DNA of 64,000 nt, taken from contig BSBK01006750.1 in the NCBI GenBank assembly GCA_027943335.1, positions 658,501 through 722,500 of the forward strand. Direction: 5' to 3'. The notes beneath the pieces are model-generated. The model was not told where the DNA came from. It did no database searches and saw nothing but the letters and a program-made list of their open reading frames with translations. This document shows, one piece after another, positions 46,450 to 57,776 of the stretch. A program made the position numbers and the translations under genes. The DNA comes from Chamaecyparis obtusa. Taxonomy: Eukaryota > Streptophyta > Pinopsida > Cupressales > Cupressaceae. Positions within the stretch are counted from its first letter, which is position 1. Each line of letters begins with the position of its first letter.

Positions 46450-48440
46450 AAAAAAAATTGATTTCCAATCTGTAGAAGTGATTTCATAGAATTTGTTTGT
46501 TCCAATGGTATTTATAAAGACTGTTTAAAACCTTGTTAAAATTGTTAAAAAAGTTAATATTCTCCTTAGCTTTGGAACAATGATCAAAGATAATAAGAAA
46601 GCTGATTTATATTGTTTGATGTAACTAATTCTAAAATTGATTTGTATTTGATTTGATGCTGCTACAGCTGGCCATATAGCTAATTTGTACTACATGATGT
46701 AGCTGTTTATAGAACTGTTTTGTAATATGTTTTTTCCCTTTCCAATTAAAGAAGCATGTAAGATTGTTAACACCATTAATACTAATGTAACCTCATTGAT
46801 TTTGCTATATATGTATCAGACCTATTGTAAATTAAACATTATAACACAATTAAAATAAATCAAAATAAAACTGAAATAGATTAATACACCATGATTAGTA
46901 AAAAGTTTCAATCAACTTTTTATTTACATTGAGAGATGCAAGGATTTGATCTAGATTATAGCTGCACAAACTGGCTCGCTGCAGAAGAATAGTTTACCAC
47001 TGAACAACAAACTGAAACATTGATGTTTCTTCCATTTTCATTTGTATACCTATTGAACAGTGTTGAATTCAGTCAAATCAAAAAAATTTAAAGGATTATT
47101 GGTGACATTTCATTACCACCATTAAAGCCAAATTATGAGTAATCGTTAACAAAAGTGAGGAATCTTCCCTCACACGCCAACAGATGATGAGTACATCTTA
47201 AGTCTACAAAGTGCATGTTCACATCTCACTTGTCTGTAGCCTGCATTTTCTTCCGGAGCATGGAAATTGCATGGAAAAGGCCAAAATGTACTAAAAGTGA
47301 AATGAACCTGCTGTATCAAGGAAATCCGAGGGAAAATAAGAATAACAAGCCAAATAAATATAAAAGCTTGAAGACAGACCAAAGCCTGGTTAAAACAGTG
47401 AACTTTGACAAAAAGGATTGAGAATTTGTGCTTTGGGTCTACTTTTGACCTTAATGTGTCTGTATATCATTTGGTTAGTATTTATGTTTTCTGTCAGAGT
47501 AAAATGATCTAGCACACAAAATTAAAATTCAACTGGATTTTCTAGAATTTTAATCATAGAATTTGTTTGCCTTGTTTCTATGTATTTCTATTTGAAATGG
47601 GTTTCTATAAATATTGTTTAAATATTGTTTAGGAACTTGTTAACAAAAGGTCATATATTTATTAATTAATTTCTAAATTCAACAATTCAATAGTTTTGGA
47701 ACAGAAAAGTTTATAAACATGTTTGTACTTTTTTTATAAATATATAAAAAATATTGAGTAATATTATTTTCTATTAATTTTTTATTTTTAGTTTAATTTC
47801 TAATAACTAGATGTGCTAACATGATTTCTAATGAATAAATAAATGTTCATAAATAAAATATTATAATACAAAATTTAAATAAATTTGTAATCAATTCATT
47901 TACAGCCACTAGTAAAAATTTCTCAATATCTAAAATTTATTTTTAAAAATTCAAAGTTTGAGATTTAAAATGAAAACTGCAAAAACAATTTGAATTAATC
48001 ATACACCTATATATATGATTTAGAATGTAAAATCAGAGATCTAAACACTTGACATAGATCACAGCTACAGAGTCAAAATGGCTTGTTGCAGAAGAATATT
48101 TTACCACAAAATAGCTCACTAAATGTTGATGTTTCTTTCATTCTCATTTGGATACCTATCGAGTAATCTTCAATCAAATTAAATTAAAATTGTGAAAAGC
48201 AAGGAATCTCCCAGTCACCCGACGAAAGATAACCACTGAATAATTCTGCAACCTTCTTGGTCAAATTTGGACTACTACGGCTTATCAGTGTTCACATGGT
48301 AGTTTGTTCTTTGTGCAAGTTGTGTGACTTTTAAAGATAATAATGACAGTCACATGGGAGGAAAAAGTGCGTGTCAGATAGCTGCAAGGTCATAATAACA
48401 TTCACATGACAAAATGTACATGCGTACACGGTACAGAAAA
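46450..48440. repeat. Old diverged tandem duplication
   Basis: Two blocks about 1.1 kb apart share ordered phrases: TTCATAGAATTTGTTTG (46489 and about 47561), TTAGGAACTTGTTAAC-like, GCAGAAGAATA-TTTACCAC (about 46981 and 48088), TTGATGTTTCTT followed by ATTTG-ATACCTAT (about 47019 and 48125) and AGGAATCT-CC (about 47158 and 48203). Spacing is maintained despite substitutions and indels. No protein in either copy; the nature is unknown. Confidence 0.55.
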
Positions 48441-48593
48441 TATCCCACAAATCAGAACATAAAAATTCCTCCATTTTCTAACGATGGTTAATAAGAATAC
48501 AATATCCGCTAAATTAGCAAATAGAGAATGGACAGGTAGTTTATTAATAATTCATGTGCATTTCTGGATTCGATTGTGTTAATTTTTGGTATC

Positions 48594-48628
48594 GACGTTT
48601 CGGATCACACTCTGTGATCCATCATCAG
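48594..48628 (-). ncRNA. Hammerhead-ribozyme-like motif
   Basis: Minus strand, in order: CTGATGA, one extra T, a perfect 7-bp hairpin (GGATCAC/GTGATCC, loop AGAGT), GAAAC, GTC. These are the conserved parts of a minimal hammerhead (CUGAUGA, stem II, GAAA, NUH cleavage triplet) with almost no stem III, as in Penelope-like retroelements, where activity is thought to need dimers. Against it: the extra T and a weak stem I. No Penelope RT/endonuclease is seen nearby. Confidence 0.35.
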
Positions 48629-48752
48629 GAAAGAAAGAATGCAAGAATCATAAGAGGTAGTTTATTTTCAGCCCATCGATGGCATCTGCCAAAAAAAATT
48701 AGGGTTTCTTTATCTGTCAAATCAGACACCTTTATCATAGGGAAAATCGCCG

Positions 48753-48865
48753 TAGTTGAGTTGGTAAGTTGCGTGCAACTCATAAATAACACGCCAAGTA
48801 TGTTATTATTTTAATATTGATGTATTTTTTTACCCTTTTATCTACAGGCGGCTAGAGTTCGAGCC
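48753..48865 (+). promoter_or_regulatory. tRNA-like box A and box B pair
   Basis: TAGTTGAGTTGG (48753-48764) fits the Pol III box A consensus and GTTCGAGCC (48857-48865) fits box B. They are about 93 bp apart with an AT-rich insert, too far for a normal tRNA without an intron. Could be a SINE remnant; no folded tRNA found. Confidence 0.25.
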
Positions 48866-50663
48866 AAGAGGCTCGCTGTAGGGAGGCACTGGCTACGGTG
48901 CAACATATTTGCACCGGTCCAACCATGTCCCTTTTTATGTTCATCCATGCCATGCTATTGCCATTGCGTGACTGCTGCTGTGTGCGTGCAACTGACAGTA
49001 CTATACAATATCGTATCCTAATTTTGAATTGTTAAGATAATATATTATTTTAGGAAAAAGTGAATAGTATGTTTTTCTTTTAATTTATTTTAGGACATCA
49101 TTTTAAATTTTTAACTTTAAAAGTTCATTTGTTTAAATGGTTTTTATTTTTTTCTTATTTTATGTTATGAGATAATTTTAAAAGTTAATTTATTTAAATG
49201 ATTTTATTTAGGAGATAATTATAAAGTTTAAAATTTTAATAAAAGATTTAAAAAATAAATTACTATTTTATTTGACATATTTATGTTTTAATTTTTTAAT
49301 TATATTTTTAGAAATTTTAATATTTAATATTTTCATAACAATATATCAAAGATATTTTTAAAATTTAAAACTTTATGAGAAAATAAGAAAATCTTTACTA
49401 TTTTGATGGCAATATATCATTTTGTTGAATTTTTTTAACATCTATATATATGATTAATTGATGTTGATACATTAATGAAAATTAAAACTTATTAAATTAA
49501 ATTAATGTTTTATATAGAATTATACAAAATGTTCTTATAAAATGAAAGTGATGTTATATATAGTTAGATTGTTGTTTGATATATGAATGATTTAGATATA
49601 GTTAAGTTGTAGGTTATTAAAAACGTTAAACTATTATAAATTTGTAAATAACTATTATTTGATAAAATATCATAAATGTTTAATGATAAATTACTAATAA
49701 TGAAAAATAATAATTATTGTTATTTTTTTCACATTTGTAACATATTTATAATTACTTAAAAGTATGTTTATAAATGTATATATAGTCTTATAAGAGTTAT
49801 AAATGTATATATAGTCTTACAAGATTTATAAATATATTCATAAATGCTAATAAGCATTTGTAGATGATATATGAATGACTTACATATAGTTAAATGTTGC
49901 TTCATTTATGAATGATTTAGTTATTAAAATGACAAATAGATGTGCTGGATTAGAAACTAAGTTAAATAGTTTTAAATTGTAAATAACAATTATTTGGATT
50001 AGGAATGTAAGAGTGTACACTAATGTATATACTTATATTTCTCTAATTTAAATACATTAATTTAATATATTGATATTTTTTTTTTTTCAAAGTAAGAAAA
50101 TAGAGAGAAAGTATAACAATAATATAGAATTAAAAAATAATAATCTAGTCATGTATTAATCAATTAATTGTATATATAAATGTTAAAAAAATTTTAAAAA
50201 AATCTGTAAACATAATGATATATTGCCATCAAAATAGTATATATTTTCTTATTCTAATATAAAATTTAAAATATTAAAAATATGTAATATAATTCTTGAT
50301 ATATTATTATTAAAATAGTAAATATTAATTTTGCTTTCCTGAACTGAAAATGACTAGTATAATCTAGACTTTGAACTATCAGTTTCTCTTCAGCAAAAGA
50401 TTCCTTAGTTTTCTATTCTTTTCATTTTCTGCAATTTTCCTCATCTACCTAAGAGTAGTTGAGAGTTCTTTTCATGCTTTTCATTTAAAAGTGTATGGAT
50501 TTTTATTGTTAACGATTAATTGAAGATCATATAAGGGAGCTGTACCTTTTAGAATTCAGAGGGAAGCAAATTAAATGCTTACCCAACTGTTGTTGAAAAG
50601 ATTGTCTTCAGAGGCATAGGGTTTTAAAGTTAGAAAGAAAGAAGACAAATCTGTTTGCCAACA
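48866..50663. other. Very AT-rich spacer, probably including the LTR of H
   Basis: About 49020-50340 is extremely AT-rich with short repeats (ATAAATGTATATATAGTCTTA twice at about 49765-49825). The last few hundred bases before 50663, ending TTTGCCAACA, must include H's 5' LTR because a primer site follows, but I cannot place the LTR start. Confidence 0.5.
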
Positions 50664-50668
50664 GATTT

Positions 50669-50686
50669 TGGCGACTCTACTGGGGA
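50669..50686 (+). other. Primer-binding site of Gypsy H
   Basis: TGGCGACTCTACTGGGGA, six bases or fewer after a CA LTR end at 50663. Matches the TGGCGACTC-GCTGGGGA class of plant Gypsy primer sites. Confidence 0.8.
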
Positions 50687-50734
50687 GAGTCCAGTATAAT
50701 ATATTTGATTCTACATTCATTACAATGCTACAAG

Positions 50735-52413
50735 ATGGTGTTACCTCATAACAACGTGTTTCCAGTGCTTCAACCTAACCTGAGATTCAGAGACACACAA
50801 GAAGACATAATCTCAAGCCTTGCTAAAGTAGTGTGGAGGTTTAGATGCAGTAATCAGCAGTTCCATCAAGTCTAAGAAGTGATTGGGAAAGAAGAAGAAA
50901 TAGCAGAGGGACTGAGGGGAGTACTAGTTGCTCGTGAAGCAATCATTGTAGATAGACTTGCACAAGTCCCAGCAAGAAATTAAGATTTTTCCTGGACATT
51001 GAAGCTGGCAGAAAAGAGATACACTAGAGACGATAGGAGTAGGGGATTGGTTGACGAAGACTTTGAAGCTTTGAGAAATCTTAGTTTCATTCCTGATCTT
51101 AATACTCATAAGAAGAAGAAGAAGAAGACTGTTAGCAGACCTTCTTCACCACCACCTAGCCCTCCTATTCCACCTCTCTTTCAAGCCATTGTAACACTCG
51201 GTACTGTGGTACCTACTATCCTTAATATTTAGGCCTTGAATTTTCAGTTACCTAACATGACTGCCAATCAACCCTGGGGTCAAAATATTGGCCTGCTAAA
51301 TTTAGGAGTTAATCAACCTGCAGACTTGCCCAAAGGTGCTAATTAGGTTCTACCTAAGTTTTATGGAGACGAAAAAGTAACCTCTGATGATCATTTAAGT
51401 TCCTTTCATACTCCTTGTGGTATTCTGAGTGTCGCTACTAAAGAAGTGGCGGTTAGACTTTTTGTTAGAACCCTTGTGGACACTGCAGCGGACTGGTTCA
51501 GTAATTTACCCAATGGCTCAATCAGAAATTGGAATGACATGAAAACTACTTTTGAGAATAGATTCAAGACTCCTGATAATGAGATCTCTTTATTACTTCA
51601 ACTCAGTCAGATGAAAAAGGAGATTCATGAACCAATGAGGGAGTTTGTTTCCAAGTTCAATAGGATTTTACAAAGAATACTAGCGAATGCGGCTCCAAGT
51701 GATGAAAACAAAAAGATTTTTTTCTTAAACGTTGTTCCACCTGATATAAGTTTTCATCTATTAAAAGATGGAGTAGCTAATTTGGCTGATGCTCAGACCC
51801 AAGCAATTGATCTTGAAGATACATTTATAACCGCTGGTAAATGGAAAAGGGAGGTACAAACTTCAGGTAGCTCTTCATCTTCTACAACTACAGACCCCCT
51901 GATGCAAAGGCTTATGAATGACATGACAATGCTTAAGAGGCACCAGAATAAAGCCAGCACTCCATATCAGTCTCCTTACCAAGACATAAGTCAGAGATAG
52001 CCTCCTCAACCTCATAATAAGGCTCCACTCTTGCTGAGCTCCCAGCCGAGATTACAGATAGAATCCGCTCCTAAAGAGACTATGTGTTCTTTTCATTTAA
52101 CCACTGATCATGATGGAGAGACATGTACTGGCTGGCTTAGGTGTTTACAAATCAATGCAACCAGAGATAATATTGGTATTGAAGAGCTTCATGAGGAAAA
52201 AGCTTCTCCTAATATTGGTTCCTCAGGTTCTTTTTATTTAGAATATGAATCGGGTGCAAAACAAGGTGGAAGTGTGTTGGAAACCCTGCAAGATCCGGCC
52301 TGTGCCATCTTAACAAGGAACCAACGAACACAAAAGTTTGTTCCAGGTTTAATTGTTGCCGCTGTTGATGCTAAACGCAAGGAAGCTGCTAGTGGAGAAA
52401 CTTCTACAAACTG
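50735..52413 (+). pseudogene. gag: Gypsy H gag
   Basis: Gag in one frame from ATG 50735 (MVLPHNNVFPVLQPNLRF). Order: coiled, acidic N-terminal part; a KKKKKK run followed by a Pro-rich stretch (SRPSSPPPSPPIPPLF, about 51130-51180); LPKFYGDEKVTSDDHLSSFH; the Gag core (RLFVRTLVDTAADWFSNLPN, WNDMKTTFENRFKTPDNE, MREFVSKFNRILQRIL). A zinc-like box CSFHLTTDHDGETC is at about 52085-52127. In-frame stops at 50873, 50981, 51230, 51344 and 51998. No frameshift until after the protease. Confidence 0.88.
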
Positions 52414-53199
52414 AAAGGTCCCTGAGGTGAAGATATTGTCAAAGGGTAACCCAACTCCTTCTCCTCCCTTCGACTTTGTTGAATTTTGTAAAAGCACAAC
52501 AATTTCTATTTCCCCTGTAGAATATCTCAAAATGAATCCCTAAGAGTTGGATAGATTGGTGAAATATGTTAAAGGGGAGTTAGGTTCAAACCCTCCATTA
52601 CATAAACCTCTCATAGGTGAGACGACCACGATTGAAGAACCCCTTGTCTTTAAGCCTCAAGATACCCCACAGACTCTGGAAGAAAGTCCCTATGTGAACA
52701 TAGTTGAGGGTGAGATAGAGGAACATAAGCCTAATCCATTCCATATTTCCTTGCTTCTAAACGGCCAAAAACTTAGTAATTGCATTATAGACTCTGGTGC
52801 CTCAGATAACATTATGCCTGCTCCGGTCGCAAGAGCCTTAGGTCTCACCTTGACAAAAACTTATGGTCATTGTTATTCCATGGATGGAAAACAAGTACCT
52901 ATAAAAGGTTAGGTTAAGGATGCCCAAGTTGTTCTTGCTGCATACCCAGATAAATGCCTAAAGCTGACTATCTTAGTAGCCGATATCCCGACGAGTTATG
53001 CCATGTTACTTAGCAGGACCTTTTGCAAAGACTTAGGGGGGGACATTAAAATGGACTGGTCAGAAGCTATAATCCTTGTGGGTAAAAAGAAAGTTAAATT
53101 AGAACCTGAACCCAAGAACAAGTATACTATAGTACCTTCTGATAATCCCAAGGCTCAAATTTTGTATGAAGAATGTCATTTTGGAAAATATGTATTTTG
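52414..53199 (+). pseudogene. pol: Gypsy H protease
   Basis: Retropepsin with a canonical triad: NCIIDSGASDNIMPAPVARA. GLTLTKTYGHCYSMDGKQVP, then a TAG at 52910, LKLTILVADIPTSYAMLLS and FCKDLGGDIKMDWSEAII form the rest of the domain. It cleaves the polyprotein. Same frame as gag; the frame is lost near 53190, just before the extra RNase H. Confidence 0.88.
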
Positions 53200-53620
53200 A
53201 CTAATCCAAAAGAAGATATTCAGATTTCACCTCGGAAAGAAGAAGATATCTGGAAAATGGAGTTTGCTGGCAGTTGCTCCAATTCAGGTTCAGGTGCGGG
53301 AGTAGTTCTTTTTCCTCCTGATGAAGAGTGTATTCCTCTTTCTTTTAAATTGGATTTCAGAAATACTAACAACGTGCTGCAGAATATGAAGCTTTGTTGC
53401 TGGGTTTAGAAGAATGTAGGTTGAGAGGAGTCAAAAAGTTCATAGTGAAAGGTGACATAGAATTGATTGTGAAGCAAGTCCGAGGATAGTTTTCTGTTAA
53501 AAATGAGAAGCTCAAACATTACAGAAATCTGGTATGGGATGAAATAGATTTCTTTGACGCTTTCTCCATTGAATTCATTCCTAGGAGTCAAAATACTAGG
53601 GCAGATGCATTAGCGGTGTC
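53200..53620 (+). pseudogene. pol: Gypsy H archaeal-type RNase H (upstream position)
   Basis: Archaeal/plant-type RNase H placed before the RT: IWKMEFAGSCSNSGSGAGVV, FKLDFRNTNN, a frameshift near 53375, AEYEALLLGLEECRLRGVKK, VKGDIELIVKQVRG, a TAG (53488), KNEKLKHYRNLVWDEIDFFD and FIPRSQNTRADALAVSAS. The first catalytic Asp (FDGS in relatives) is Ala here (FAGS); the E of AEYEA and the D of RADALA remain. It is homologous to the domain at 12630-13010 in B but in a different place in the polyprotein. Confidence 0.87.
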
Positions 53621-54830
53621 AGCTTCTCTACTATTACCTCATCCTGATTTCAAGACTCAAAAGTATCAAATTGAGATGATATATAAGCCTAGAGTGCCAG
53701 ACAATATTGAATACTGGCAAGTTTTTGATAATGATGCACAGCTTAAGGATTTCCTGGAATGCATTGCTGGGTTCTCCGATGTATATTTCGAAGGGTCAGA
53801 AAATGAATGTAAAGATATTTATCAAGATGATGCTGGTGGTGCGGGAGTGATCCAGTTGAAAAGTAATAAGATTCCCAAGGGTCTAGTCTCTTTAGAGCAT
53901 TTGTTCAGTAGAAGAGATGACAACACTGTGAAGGAGAAGAACTCACATGTTCAGAATTCCAAGGAATATGATAAAATTGACATGGGTGATCGAGGTTCCC
54001 CTAAATGGATTTCCATTGGCCAAACATGTACTCCGTCCGAAAAAGAAGACTTGAAGAGGTTGCTAGTGGAGTACAAAGATGTTTTTGCTTGGGGGTATGA
54101 AGATTTAAATTTTTTTAGAGGTGGTCAATTTGAGCACCAAATTCCTTTGAAACCTGGTGTTACACCTTTCCACCAAAAATTAAGGAATTACAACCCCAAA
54201 GTATCAGAAGCCATACTGAAGGAAGTTGAAAAGATGTTACAGGCTCGAATTATTTATCCAATCCATCATTCAACGTGGATAGCCAATATAGTGCCTGTGA
54301 GGAAGAAAAATGATGAAATTAGAATTTGTGTTGATTTCAAAAACTTGAATTAGGCAAGTTTGAAGGACAACTATGCATTCCCCATGATGGAGCATGTTCT
54401 ACAAGCAATCTCTAGGTCTGAAGTTATGTCAATGTTAGATGGTTATTCGGGATACAATCAAATTAGCGTAGCAAAGGCTGACCAACACAAGATGGCTTTT
54501 ATTACTCCATGGGGTACTTACGCATATAACTGAATGCCATTTAGGTTAATAAATGCTGGTGCAACCTTTCAGAGGGCAATGAACTCTTCCTTTGAGGATC
54601 TTAGGAATAAAATTATAGTAGTCTATCTAGACGATCTTACAGTATTTTTGAAGAAAAGAAGTCAACACTTGAAGGATCTTGAAGAAGTGTTACAATGGTG
54701 CAGGAGTCACGACATCTCTTTGAACCCTAAGAAGTCGGTGTTCTTTATGGAAGAGGGAAAACTACTTGGTCATATAGTATGTAAGGATGGTGTTTAGATT
54801 GACCCTAAACGAGTCAAGGCGATCCAACAA
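53621..54830 (+). pseudogene. pol: Gypsy H reverse transcriptase
   Basis: A linker (IPKGLVSLEHLFSRRDDN) leads to RT: LKRLLVEYKDVFAWGYEDL, FEHQIPLKPGVTPFHQKLR, EVEKMLQARIIYPIHHSTW, NIVPVRKKNDEIRICVDFKN, SMLDGYSGYNQISVAKADQH, FITPWGTYAYN, NAGATFQRAMNSSFEDL, catalytic Y-L-D-D at 54624-54635, SLNPKKSVFFMEEGKLLGHI. Stops: 54351 (TAG), 54531 (TGA), 54795 (TAG). One frame throughout. Confidence 0.92.
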
Positions 54831-55380
54831 CTCAGCCTGCCTTTGAGTAGAAGTGGGTTGAAATCATTCTTTGGTCAAGTAAATTTTTTGTGTGCTTTCA
54901 TTCCAGAGTTCTTTGAAACTACTAGACATATGATCAAGATGATGAGTGAAAAGGTTCCCTTTAAGTGGAATGACGATGGGCGGAAAGCTTTTAATGACAT
55001 CAAAACTGCCATATCTCAAGCACCAGTGTTGAAGAGTCTAAATTTCAAGAAAGATTTTATTATCTATTGCTACACTTCTGAACATACTCTTTCAGGCATT
55101 CTCACGCAGAAAGATGAGAAGGGACAAGAGGCCCCCATAGCTTTTATGAGTACACCTCTCAAAAAGCGTGAACTTAAGTATTCCTAGATAGAAAAGCACG
55201 CTTATGCCATGGTAAAGGTGGTTAAGTAATTCAGATACTAAATTCTTCACTCACATTGCACTGTGTATGTACCAGAGATAGCTATGAAAAGTGTCTTGAC
55301 CCAGAAAGAAATTCACATGAACAACAGGGCTATGGATTGCTAAGATTCAAGAGTATGATTTAACAATCAAATCGACCAAT
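54831..55380 (+). pseudogene. pol: Gypsy H RNase H
   Basis: RT connection and RNase H: SGLKSFFGQVNFLCAFIPEF, FKWNDDGRKAFNDIKTAIS, FIIYCYTSEHTLSGILTQKD, APIAFMSTPLKKRELKYS. The first RNase H Asp is Tyr or displaced (IIYCYTSE). Stops from 55185 and a frameshift near 55330 end the readable part; the last third is badly eroded. Confidence 0.85.
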
Positions 55381-56296
55381 TTAGTGAGAGGAAAGGGGTT
55401 GTGTAAACTAATTGCGGAGAATGATGAGATATGTGAAAAAATTGATGAAGCTCTTGTAGCATTGTTGGTTGGTTTAATAGACCCATGGTTCTCTGATATA
55501 ACTTATTTCCTTACATATGGAGAATGCCTAGGTCATTTGAACCCAAAGGAGAGGTGTAATTTGAGATTGAAGGCTAATAAATATGTGATCTCGCAAGGGA
55601 CCTTGTTTAAAAGAGGAGTGGATGGAACCTTTCTCAGGTGTGTTGATGGCGAGCAGTAGAAAGAGTTGTTGAAGACATTCCATGATGAAGCATGTGGAGG
55701 GCACTACTCTTCGACTGTAACAGCCTTTAAAATTCTTCAGAATCATTTTTATTGGCCTGGAATGTTCAAAGACGCATACCAATACATCTGTAGCTATGAA
55801 AAATGCCAACTCTTTGCTGGAAGACCTTACTTAGCTACTCTACCCCTTAAGCCTGTGATCATTGAGTAACCATTCAGACAATGGGGAATTGATTTCATAG
55901 GGCTCTTGAACCCTCCATCTTCTACTGGACACCTCTATATTCTCACAACAAATGATTACTTCACGAAATGGGTGGAAGCAATTCCCAGGAAGAAGGTGAA
56001 TTCACAAGTGGTATGTGATTTTCTGTTGAACTACATCTTTGTCAGGTTCGGCATACCAATTAAAATTGTAACAGATAATGCTACATATTTCTCTTCTAAA
56101 GAAATATCAACCTTTTGTTATGAACGTGGTGTGTCATTAGCTCATTCCTCTGACTATTTCCCTCAAGGGAACGGTTAGGCTGAATCCAACAATAAAAACT
56201 TAGTGGCTGTGATGAAGAAGTTGATGGATGATAGCCCTCGAGAGTGGCACAAAAAGCTTTATGAGGCATTATGGGCAGACCGAACCACTTTCAAAG
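55381..56296 (+). pseudogene. pol: Gypsy H integrase, truncated
   Basis: N-terminal HHCC finger (FHDEACGGHYSSTVTAFKIL, then CSYEKCQLF) and catalytic core: D in QWGIDFIGLLNPP, DYFTKWVEAIPRKKVNSQVV, D in KIVTDNATYF, E in AESNNKNLVAVMKKL, WHKKLYEALWADRTTF. Stops at 55657, 55867 and 56176. The protein stops short at about 56296 where E's LTR-like sequence begins; the C-terminal part expected in this family is absent from the window. Confidence 0.9.
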
Positions 56297-57709
56297 ACTG
56301 TAGATGACTGGTTAATTTGCATGGTGATGTGACTCATAGACAGAGCCTAGAGCTGTGTTAGATAGAGCCTGGAGATGTGTCAGTATGCTTATGGATATAA
56401 AGTGCCTAGAATTAATAGTCAAAAAACTGTCAAAAGAAACGTATACGTGTATCTTCCATAAACACGAAGGAGAGTCTGGATGTAAAATCAGGTTGGTAAG
56501 CAGACTAGCAGGTCCTAATAAGCACAATATTTTTTAGAGTTATTCATGTGATACTTATGTGTTGTCGGGTTATAAAAATGTGTATTGGATTTCATTTGTC
56601 GGTGATAAAGAAAATCCTCCAAATAAAGACAAATGACTTCCACGTCATGGTGCATATGTTTCTAACGAAGTGTTGTCTGTGTGGTTGTCTATCGGGCATA
56701 CTAGCATGCAAGGAGGTCTCCATTCTTTGGAAAAGACAATATGCAAATTAATGAAACATGACTTGCGTATAAACATACTGCAGCGATAATTGTTTGGACA
56801 GTTGTCACTGTTACTATATGTGATAAACATTTTAAAATGGTTAATGTTCTTTGCTAGTTGTAACTTTCTGCGGGTAGTTTTAGAACTGCTTCAAACTTCC
56901 TATTCGGTTTGTTCCTTTTTCTCGTGTCTATAAAAGAACAATTTTTTCATTCCAAATATGCAGTGGGAGAGAGTGTAAAAGCAAAAACATGATAAATCAG
57001 TAATGAGTTATATAGAGATATAATATTGAAAGTTAAGATCATTATGCTGGAGGTTAGCATGCGATTATGAATTACTGGAGGTCTGATGCAAGGAGTGCAT
57101 TATAACTACAACGATGTTGAGTTGGTTCAGGATTGAATAATTTCACAGGTATATATATATATATATATATGATATTCACTATTAACAGTCAAGTGTAACG
57201 AAATTATTATTTACAAAGCTTGCTGTATATAGAATTATTTACAGAATCTACATTGAAGTTATAAGTTAAAAACCTTACAGAAATTGTAGGCATCAGGTCT
57301 ATATAATGAAATAAACCTCTCCAAATTTCTATATCTTGTGTTGACTGTAATAGAGTTGTTGCTCTAATTTTTCAGTTGTGATAGAGTTGTTGCTCTTAAG
57401 CAAGAGAGGAGATGTGGCTCCTTAAGGTTGAAGCCTTTAAATGTTGTAATTGGTTTTGAAGATTGTGAGGCTGGATTAGGACAGTAGATCCTAGCAGCAT
57501 TTCTCACCATGGTTTTTTTCCCACATTGGGTTTCCACGTCATATTGTTGTGTTTCATCTTGTGTCTCTTTCTTGATTTTGTCAAGTTTCTGCAATGTTCT
57601 ATTTAATGCTTTAAGAAAATCAAGTTGGTGTAAAATTGAAGTATACTGGGAGAGAAGATTTGTACACTGCTAATTCACCACCCTCTTAGCAATATAACTA
57701 TGTTCTACA
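56297..57709 (+). repeat. 5' LTR of Copia E
   Basis: About 1.4 kb between the break in H's integrase and the primer site, ending TTCTACA. A TATA box TATAAAAG is at 56929-56936, an (AT)n run at about 57150-57171, and the LTR-end phrases TTTCCCACATTGGGTTTCCA and ATTCACCACCCTCTTAGC are typical of plant Copia LTRs. The first base assignment is uncertain: TGTAGATGACTGG does not match the apparent start of the 3' LTR (TGTTGTGATT at 63839) but resembles its position 63983. Confidence 0.75.
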
Positions 57710-57711
57710 AT

Positions 57712-57723
57712 TGGTATCAGAGC
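57712..57723 (+). other. Primer-binding site of Copia E
   Basis: TGGTATCAGAGC, two bases after the LTR end; initiator-Met tRNA type. Confidence 0.95.
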
Positions 57724-57776
57724 AGGTGCTTGTTAAAAGACCTAACTAGTCTAAGTAGATCCTGTGATTAGAACAC

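Noticed and set aside
48753..48865. A true tRNA gene
   Set aside because: Boxes A and B are too far apart and I could not draw a cloverleaf; retained only as a low-confidence Pol III-like signature.
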